Origin: DASPGX01 sp035620375
Lineage (GTDB): Bacteria; Patescibacteriota; Minisyncoccia; 2-02-FULL-40-12; GWA2-44-9
Assembly: GCA_035620375.1 (NCBI GenBank)
Contig: DASPGX010000019.1
Location: 1 to 56,146 of the forward strand
Length of the DNA: 56,146 bases
Direction of reading: 5' to 3'
Part shown: positions 50,909-56,146 of the stretch, in pieces
How positions within the stretch are numbered: position 1 is the first letter of the stretch
Layout of the letters: each line of letters starts with the position of its first letter
Translations under genes and position numbers: made by a program
The notes under the pieces: model-generated
What the model was told of the DNA's origin: nothing
What the model saw: only the letters and a program-made list of their open reading frames with translations
Database searches by the model: none

Positions 50909-53900
50909 TCAGAAGTTGACGCCGATGCGGAAGTTAAACCTCCAGGTATCGGGGTCGAACTTCGTGCGTGCCCATTCGAAGTTCATGGGCAGGAACAGCC
51001 AGGCCTGCAGGCCGAATCCGTACGCCCATTCGTGCCGGGCGGGGAAGCGGTCGTTGCTGAACTGGGTGACGGCGTAGTCGCCGAACATGATGCCGCGGAC
51101 CTGGAAGGGGATGGCCCCGAACAGGGCGACGTCGGCGAACGGGAACCGGAGCTCCGCGCTCCCGTATCCGACCCGGTTGCCGGCGACGCTGAAGTACGGG
51201 TAGGTGCGCAGCGTATCGCTGCCGCCCAACAGCATGAAGTCGCCGTTCTCCCGGGTGCTGTACAGGCCCGCGGCCCGCACCGCGAACAGGGAAGACTCCG
51301 TCAGACGCAGGTAGCGCCGCGCGTCCACGTATCCGGTCATGTACGACGGTGAGCCATCCAGGCCCGGTCCGAACTCGGCCTGGGCGCGGAACGCCGTGCC
51401 GTGCTGCGGGCCGTACGTACTGGGACTGTACAGGACGGTGTCGTGGACGAATGCCGTCATCAGCCCGATGTTGGTCCTGCCGCTGGACGACTTCAGGAAG
51501 TCGTACATCTGCAGGTCGCTGGGCGGGATGAACGCCAGGTCCTCCTCGGGGATGTTGTCCAGCTCGAACGGAAGCAGGAACGACTGGCGCCGCGGGCGGA
51601 TGCCGAACTCCACGCGGTCCCATTTGTTGAACGGGTACTGGGTGAAGACCGTCGCGCTCGTTTCCGAAAGCCAGGAGCTGTTCAGAACGAACTGCGGGTC
51701 CTTGTCGTTGGGCGCCGGGTACCGGGGCCGCTTACCCTCAATGCTGTAGAACTGATAGTAGAGGGGATAGCGCGTGTAGCTGACGCCCGTGCCCCAGTTC
51801 CACCGCCGGGACTGGTCCACGTACGTGTAGTTCAGATAGCGGTAGAACCCGCCCTGCGCGAACATGCCCTGGTGGGTCTTGTCGCCAAGGAGATTCTGCA
51901 CCGCAATCCGGGAATACCCGAACATGCCCCAGTACGTGGATGCGCCCAGGTACACGTCGCTACCATAGAGCTTCCACCGGGCGGGCGGTTCGGTCGGGTG
52001 TTCCAGCTGCCGCCGGTCCAACTCTTCAGTAATCACCGCCGCGGAACGGAACGCCAGCTCCATGTTCTCGTCGGACGCCCCGACGACGCGCGTCGTGAGC
52101 GGCTCCTTCGTCGTGATGTCGAACAGTTCGAAGTTGGGATAGATGAAGCTCTGGTACTGGTCTTCTTCCAGGTACACGCTCGCGACGAGACGGTCGGTCT
52201 CGGCGCTGACGAAGTTCGGGGCGAAGACGCCCCCGTAGAACTCCGTCCACTGGCGCACGGTCTTGGTCGCCGTCTCCAGGGTGTACAGGTTCCAGATGCG
52301 GTCCTTCTCGTCCGAGGTGAACGCCAGGAGTTTCCCGTTCGCGGACCAGGACGGGGAATTGTCGTTCCACCGCCCGTAGGTCAGCTGTTCGGTCGTGCCC
52401 GTCGCCAGGTCCATCCTGAACAGCTTCTGGTATCCGCCGACGAACGCGACGTACGCGAGCGTGGAACCGTCGGGCGAGACCGCGGGGGCGCTGTTGAAGA
52501 CGCCGCCGGCGGTGATTCTCCGGGGTTCCGGCTCCGCGTCGGCCAGGTTCACGGCGTAGATGTCGCGCCGGATGTTCCGTGCGGCCGAGAAGAACACGGT
52601 GCGGCCGTCCGGGCTGAACGCGGGCGAGAACGCCTGGTCCAGCGGAAGGTCGGTCCGCCGGGTGATTTTCTTGAGGTTCACGTCCAGGAGGAACAGCGCA
52701 TGGTCACGGTTGTGCCGCGCGAAGAACGCGATGAGGTTGACGTTCTCCGCTTCGCGGAGCGCGTCGATGGCCTTCGTGTTCATGTCCAGTTTCGCCTGAA
52801 TGGCGTCCAGTTCGGCCTGGTGCGCGGCGGCAAGGCCGGCCTTCTCCTCCGCGGAGGCGTCGCCGGCTTCGGACGCGCCCGCACGGCGGTTCTTCGCCGC
52901 GGCGAACGCCTCGTTCAGGCGCTCACGCTCTCCGTGCACTTCCTTCATTTTCTCCGCCCAGGAGGGCTCCTGCCACCAGTCGATGTCGAACCCGTTGAAG
53001 GGCCAGACGTTCAGCTGCTGCCCCACGATGTACTCGTAGGGCTTCGGCGGCATGTAGGTCGTCAGCACCTTCACCGGCGGAGGAACGCGGAACCGGTCGG
53101 TCCAGCTTTTCCTGCGTTCACGGTACGGGATGTACGTCGGGTCCTGCTGGGGAAGCGCCGGGGCGACCGCCAGCACGATGCCGTACTTGCGGTCGAACGT
53201 CAGGAACGCGACCGCCGACCCGTCCGGCGACGTCCGTACGGACGTCAGCGGATAGGGGAACGGCCGCTTGATGACCTGCCGTCCGCGGAAGCTGCCGGTC
53301 TCCTGGTACGGCTTGGGCCGGTCCAGCGAGTCCTTCGCCGCCTGCGCGGCCCAGTAGTCACGGTGGGCCCGGTCGAACGCTTCGGCGGTGGAAAATTCGC
53401 CCTGCGAGAGGTCGGAGAGGATTTCCACCGTATTACGGTTGCCGTGGTCCTTGAACAGCTGGGCGACCGTACGCATGACGGCCTCACGTCCGTACCGCGC
53501 CTCCAGGAACTCGAAAATCATCGCGCCCATGGAGTAGGGGTTCGCCATCCCGTAGGACAGCATCTGGAGCGTGGGGAGGCCGGTCATCGGATTCTTGGTG
53601 TTTGCCGCCGCGACGCGCTGCTGCATGCGGCGGATGTCGTCCCGGCTGTACGGCGCGTACATGTTGGCCAGGTAGTCCGCCGTTGCCTCGAACAGCCATC
53701 TTTCGGGAGTGCCGCCGCCGGCAAGTCCGAAGAAATGCCACCCGATCATGTCGAACTGGAAGATGTGCGTCAGTTCGTGCGTGTAGATGGTCCGGTTCAG
53801 GACCGGCAGGAAGTCGGGCTTCACCGCGAGGATGAGGTCCGTGTTCGGCAGCAGACGCGAGCCGCGGGGCAGGGCGTAGGCGCCCACGCCCTCGGGCATG

Positions 53901-54229
53901 AACGGGTCCGCGCCTGCGACGTGCAGGGACTCGAAGCCGCTGTGCGTGCGGGCCACGATGACGATGGGCCGCTTCTTCAGCTCGTGCTGAAGCTGCACGG
54001 ACAGGAACTCGTAGGAGCCCTCCAGGTGCCCGACCAGGTCGGCCAGGTGCTCGCGGATGTCCGCTTCCTCCAGGTCCAGCGCGAGGTAGTAGTCGAAGTG
54101 CGCCGACTGGTAGTACTGCCAGTCGGCCTTCTCCCACTGCACCACGTTCTTGCCGAACATCTGGGCACGCGCCTGCGACGGGAACGCCGCCAGGCAGAAG
54201 AACAACAGTGCCAGGACGCTTCTGCGCAT
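50909..54229 (-). CDS. secreted metallopeptidase-like / TolB-propeller / outer-membrane-barrel fusion
   Basis: This 1106-residue protein has a signal peptide cut after QARA (about 22). The N-terminal domain contains a gluzincin zinc site, HELTH (151-155) with downstream Glu181 (FEATADYLAN), as in peptidase MA/M1-like proteins. The middle (about 330-700) has TolB/PD40 propeller repeats (SPDGSAVAFLTFD, SPDGRTVFFSA, SPDGSTLAYVAF, SANGKLLAFTSDE) interrupted by a charged coiled coil (about 430-500). The C-terminal 350 residues alternate aromatic and polar residues and end in FRIGVNF, a terminal Phe typical of BamA-like outer-membrane barrels. Such fusions are known from diderm phyla. In an otherwise CPR-like window this is unexpected and suggests transfer or a diderm host genome. 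Confidence 0.8.
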   Translation of the reverse strand: MRRSVLALLFFCLAAFPSQARAQMFGKNVVQWEKADWQYYQSAHFDYYLALDLEEADIREHLADLVGHLEGSYEFLSVQLQHELKKRPIVIVARTHSGFESLHVAGADPFMPEGVGAYALPRGSRLLPNTDLILAVKPDFLPVLNRTIYTHELTHIFQFDMIGWHFFGLAGGGTPERWLFEATADYLANMYAPYSRDDIRRMQQRVAAANTKNPMTGLPTLQMLSYGMANPYSMGAMIFEFLEARYGREAVMRTVAQLFKDHGNRNTVEILSDLSQGEFSTAEAFDRAHRDYWAAQAAKDSLDRPKPYQETGSFRGRQVIKRPFPYPLTSVRTSPDGSAVAFLTFDRKYGIVLAVAPALPQQDPTYIPYRERRKSWTDRFRVPPPVKVLTTYMPPKPYEYIVGQQLNVWPFNGFDIDWWQEPSWAEKMKEVHGERERLNEAFAAAKNRRAGASEAGDASAEEKAGLAAAHQAELDAIQAKLDMNTKAIDALREAENVNLIAFFARHNRDHALFLLDVNLKKITRRTDLPLDQAFSPAFSPDGRTVFFSAARNIRRDIYAVNLADAEPEPRRITAGGVFNSAPAVSPDGSTLAYVAFVGGYQKLFRMDLATGTTEQLTYGRWNDNSPSWSANGKLLAFTSDEKDRIWNLYTLETATKTVRQWTEFYGGVFAPNFVSAETDRLVASVYLEEDQYQSFIYPNFELFDITTKEPLTTRVVGASDENMELAFRSAAVITEELDRRQLEHPTEPPARWKLYGSDVYLGASTYWGMFGYSRIAVQNLLGDKTHQGMFAQGGFYRYLNYTYVDQSRRWNWGTGVSYTRYPLYYQFYSIEGKRPRYPAPNDKDPQFVLNSSWLSETSATVFTQYPFNKWDRVEFGIRPRRQSFLLPFELDNIPEEDLAFIPPSDLQMYDFLKSSSGRTNIGLMTAFVHDTVLYSPSTYGPQHGTAFRAQAEFGPGLDGSPSYMTGYVDARRYLRLTESSLFAVRAAGLYSTRENGDFMLLGGSDTLRTYPYFSVAGNRVGYGSAELRFPFADVALFGAIPFQVRGIMFGDYAVTQFSNDRFPARHEWAYGFGLQAWLFLPMNFEWARTKFDPDTWRFNFRIGVNF

Positions 54230-54316
54230 GGCTTCTCTCCTTCTCTTGTGAATGGAACTGTTAGGGCGAATCGTAGGGAAATGGCCAGTGTATGTAAAGG
54301 AGTGTCAACCCCACAC

Positions 54317-54434
54317 CTATCCGACAGCGGCTTCCGCATGTTTCCTGCTATTTCGCATGCCGCTTGATGCGCCTTTGAGCGAGAGAATTTACCGCACTTC
54401 TACCGGAAGCGGCCGGGAACAATCTGTCGGATAG
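54317..54434. repeat. nested inverted-repeat element 3
   Basis: Outer arms CTATCCGACAG (54317-54327) and CTGTCGGATAG (54424-54434), extendable with gaps into CCCC/GGGG, enclose inner repeats (GCTTCCG/CGGAAGC and GCATG/CATGC). Size and design match elements 1 and 2, although the sequence differs. Confidence 0.55.
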
Positions 54435-54452
54435 TGAGGGGTCAAGAGCGCG

Positions 54453-54477
54453 AAAAAGCCCCGGTGTTTCGGGGCCT
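54453..54477 (-). terminator. intrinsic terminator of the GNAT operon
   Basis: On the - strand GGCCCCG and CGGGGCT form the stem, followed by TTTTTC. Confidence 0.75.
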
Positions 54478-54483
54478 GTCCGG

Positions 54484-54858
54484 TCACCGGTCCAGGCGGA
54501 GCCTGAACCCCTCGGTCGTTACCGCGTATCCGCGGCGCAGGTACATCGCGCGGGCGGTCCGCCGCTCGGGATTGTTCGGGTCCGAGGTCAGTTCCACGAG
54601 TTTGCAGTCCAGGGCGCGGGCCTTCTCCTCGGCAACGTCCATCAGGAACTTCCCGTACCCTCTGCCGCGGTGGTCCGGATGCACCCAGACGTCCTGGATG
54701 TTTGCTTTGCGGTCGCCGGTGGGCCCGCCGTTCCACCAGATGTCCATGATGTACAGGCGCAGGTGGCCGACGATGCTGCCGTCGTCTTCAATCGTGAGCG
54801 TGTAGAGCTCGGCCCCGTGGGGCGTGATGGTTACTGACGGCGTTCCGTCGCTATTCAT
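54484..54858 (-). CDS. GNAT-family N-acetyltransferase
   Basis: The protein (124 residues from ATG 54858) is a compact GNAT domain: beta strands before SIVGHLRLYIMD, the acetyl-CoA-binding signature DVWVHPDHRGRGYGKFLMD (V...RGxGxG/A), EEKARALDCKLVELTSD, and the closing RRGYAVTTEGFRLRL. The substrate cannot be deduced. Its start overlaps the upstream small gene by 8 nt, indicating translational coupling. Confidence 0.88.
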   Translation of the reverse strand: MNSDGTPSVTITPHGAELYTLTIEDDGSIVGHLRLYIMDIWWNGGPTGDRKANIQDVWVHPDHRGRGYGKFLMDVAEEKARALDCKLVELTSDPNNPERRTARAMYLRRGYAVTTEGFRLRLDR

Positions 54859-55108
54859 CGCGGTCCAGCCTTCCGCACGGCGCAATGACGATGCCCCGCA
54901 TGGACGGGGGATAGATGAAGCGCTTCGCGGTGATGGCCCCTTCGGACTCTTCCTGCTCACGCAACTCCATCCAGTTCCAGTAGTCCTGCTCGCCGATCTC
55001 GCAGAGCCAGGACAGAAAGTGCCGTGCGGCGTCCGGATTATCGAACGCGATGGTTACGTCCGAACCTTCGGGACGCTGTGTCGCGGCGCCTTCCGATGTA
55101 ATTGCCAT
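54851..55108 (-). CDS. small hypothetical protein upstream of GNAT
   Basis: The protein (85 residues from ATG 55108, with GAGGTG just before) is soluble and acidic, with DVTIAFDNPDAARHFLSWLC, then GEQDYWNWMELREQEE and FIYPPSMRGIVIAPCG. No signal peptide or membrane helix. The Trp/Tyr-rich WLC..GEQDYWNWM stretch is distinctive but not recognised. It overlaps the GNAT gene by 8 nt, so the two form a small operon. Confidence 0.65.
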   Translation of the reverse strand: MAITSEGAATQRPEGSDVTIAFDNPDAARHFLSWLCEIGEQDYWNWMELREQEESEGAITAKRFIYPPSMRGIVIAPCGRLDRDE

Positions 55109-55182
55109 TGACACCTCATTTCGTAAACGTGCGGGTTGATAATAGGCTTCAAACATGATAAAATCAACGCGATTTTTGGTTT

Positions 55183-55271
55183 GGAGACGTGGCTGAGTGG
55201 TCTAAAGCGGCACGGTGCTAACGTGTTGACGGGTTTACCCCCGTCCGGAGGTTCGAATCCTCCCGTCTCCG
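55183..55271 (+). tRNA. tRNA-Ser (GCU)
   Basis: The + strand gives an 89-nt class II tRNA: acceptor GGAGACG/CGTCTCC, D-arm GGCTGAGTGG, anticodon loop GTGCTAA (GCT), a long variable arm, T-arm GGAGGTTCGAATCCTCC and discriminator G. CCA is not encoded. The next gene starts 3-9 nt after its 3' end. Confidence 0.93.
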
Positions 55272-55279
55272 CAGTGGCA

Positions 55280-55999
55280 ATGGAGCGTCCCAAAGTCCTC
55301 ATCACCGGCATCAACGGGAAAATCGCGCAGGTGCTCGTGCGCGAACTTTCGGGCGAGTGGGATATTTACGGCATAGACTTGGAAGGAGACGGGGAGCGGA
55401 CGCTCGCGGCCGACCTTTCGGACTGGCATCAGCTGGAAGACGCGTTCGGACGCATCGGCCGGCCGGACGCGGTCATTCATCTGGGGGCAATCGCATCCTC
55501 GCGCGCCTCGTGGGACGACGTGCTCAAGAACAACATCATCGGCACGCGGTACGTGTACGAGAACGCCAAGAACATCGGCGCGGGGAAAGTCATCTTCGCC
55601 AGTTCCGTGCATGTGATGGGCGGGTATGATTATGAGTACCTTGGTTCGGGCAAGCTGCTTTCCGCGGATGCGCCCATCCGCCCGGACGGGGACTACGGAA
55701 CGAGCAAGGCGTTCGGCGAGGCGCTCGCCCGGCAATACTGGGAGAACTACAGGCTGCCGTCGGTCTGTCTGCGTATCGGCAACGTGACGCGGGAGGACGA
55801 CCCGCGCGGCGATGAACGTCTGATGGCAATCTGGCTCTCGCACCGCGACCTGGTGCACCTGATGCACCGGTGTCTGCTCGCGGACGTGGACTACGGGGTG
55901 TACTTCGCGTGCTCCGGGAACACGACGAGGTTCTGGGATCTTTCGCTCACGGAACGGGATTTAGGCTATGAATCCCGTGATGATTCTTCAAGGTTATAG
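55280..55999 (+). CDS. SDR-family NAD-dependent epimerase/dehydratase, uronate-dehydrogenase-like
   Basis: The protein (239 residues) is an extended SDR: MERPKVLITGINGKIAQVL (Rossmann loop GxNGxI), YGIDLEGD, VIHLGAIASS, FASSVHVMGG (catalytic Ser region), YGTSKAFGEALARQYW (catalytic Tyr-Lys) and LRIGNV. The RPDGDYGTSK and WLSHRDLVHLM segments resemble uronate dehydrogenases, but the substrate is not certain. The ATG at 55280 (or GTG 55274) lies just after tRNA-Ser, so the mRNA is probably freed by tRNA 3' processing and has almost no leader. Confidence 0.85.
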   Translation: MERPKVLITGINGKIAQVLVRELSGEWDIYGIDLEGDGERTLAADLSDWHQLEDAFGRIGRPDAVIHLGAIASSRASWDDVLKNNIIGTRYVYENAKNIGAGKVIFASSVHVMGGYDYEYLGSGKLLSADAPIRPDGDYGTSKAFGEALARQYWENYRLPSVCLRIGNVTREDDPRGDERLMAIWLSHRDLVHLMHRCLLADVDYGVYFACSGNTTRFWDLSLTERDLGYESRDDSSRL

Positions 56000-56146
56000 C
56001 TCCGCACCGCTCCACGAAAGCTCCGCCCGCCCTCTGTTGGGCGGGCTTTCGTTCCGCTCAGGGATTGGTGATTTCGCCCGATACCGTCGTTACCGCTCCG
56101 CTCCTCGTTCGCCGTAACATGAGTACGGCTCACTCCGGTACTCGCT
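56000..56146. other. window end: hairpins, no gene
   Basis: A hairpin (CGAAAG...CCCGCCC with GGGCGGGCTTTCG, 56015-56051) follows the SDR gene and may end its transcript. The remaining 95 bases contain GAGTAC/GTACTC arms but no open frame; they may be the start of another nested-repeat element cut by the window end. Confidence 0.45.

Larger units (their letters stand above)
54230..54483. other. intergenic region with promoter and nested inverted repeat
   Basis: Directly upstream of the barrel gene the - strand has TTTACA-17-TACGAT (a likely promoter) and a GAGAAGGAGAGAAG ribosome-site region. Further right is nested inverted-repeat element 3 and the GNAT terminator. No gene is visible. Confidence 0.5.

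Noticed and set aside
54303..54308. TTGACA on the - strand as -35 of the barrel gene
   Set aside because: No acceptable -10 box at 16-18 nt; the TTTACA-17-TACGAT pair downstream fits better.
51401..54367. A 988-codon open frame antisense to the TolB/barrel gene
   Set aside because: Its product is low-quality (Arg/Val/Leu-rich, no domains) and the opposite strand has a signal peptide, HELTH motif and propeller repeats. Long antisense frames are common in GC-rich genes.

Overview
Organism. The window reads as one chromosome segment, about 60% GC and gene-dense, from a bacterium that most resembles the Candidate Phyla Radiation (Patescibacteria). The reasons are an IF-2 without the N-terminal domains of longer bacterial IF-2s, a DUF3048 protein beside polA and holA, several short membrane-anchored proteins with Pro/Ala-rich regions, a sortase with TP-linker surface proteins, a compact LysM/M23 hydrolase, and many genes whose -10 box lies 6-8 nt from the start codon (leaderless mRNAs). 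A Pup-like proteasome locus is also known from some of these lineages. Assignment below phylum is not possible by eye. One block (48.8-54.2 kb) looks foreign to a monoderm: it holds a GWxTD protein and a TolB-like protein ending in an outer-membrane-type barrel.

Layout. 0-1 kb: a BACON-domain lipoprotein. 1-15.7 kb: a surface-display cluster with one sortase (3.1 kb) and seven large secreted proteins built from DUF11, PKD/Ig-like and FN3-like domains joined by Thr-Pro linkers. Six of them share an N-terminal module and a C-terminal signal T-G-P-G-[EG] + membrane helix + RRRE-type tail; the first has a variant. 15.8-19.5 kb: recG and a membrane GT2 glycosyltransferase. 19.6-24.8 kb: a complete Pup-proteasome locus, with prcB-prcA-ARC ATPase on one strand and a Dop/PafA-fold enzyme plus a 55-residue Pup/UBact-like protein diverging from it. 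24.9-30.0 kb: a tightly coupled operon tsaE-polA-DUF3048-holA. 30.1-31.9 kb: three secreted or anchored proteins, two of them paralogues. 32-36.5 kb: nfo, yraN, a LysM-M23 hydrolase, comM and a small coiled-coil protein. 36.5-37.0 kb: an AT-richer non-coding island full of GTCAC and TTGGCAC repeats with a 36-bp perfect palindrome. 37-43 kb: a Pro-rich membrane protein, pnp, three small membrane proteins, a NYN protein and rpsO. 43-47.2 kb: a Xer recombinase, a small Cys-motif protein, tRNA-Arg, tRNA-Leu, rmlB, rmlA, a hypothetical protein and tRNA-Cys. 47.2-56 kb: infB, the GWxTD/TolB block, GNAT, tRNA-Ser and a uronate-dehydrogenase-like SDR.

How it fits together. The sortase most likely processes the neighbouring TGPGE proteins and anchors or polymerises them on the cell surface. 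The rml genes and the GT2 enzyme would supply surface polysaccharide. The proteasome genes form a self-contained tag-conjugation-unfolding-degradation module. No CRISPR array, rRNA, transposase or prophage was seen.
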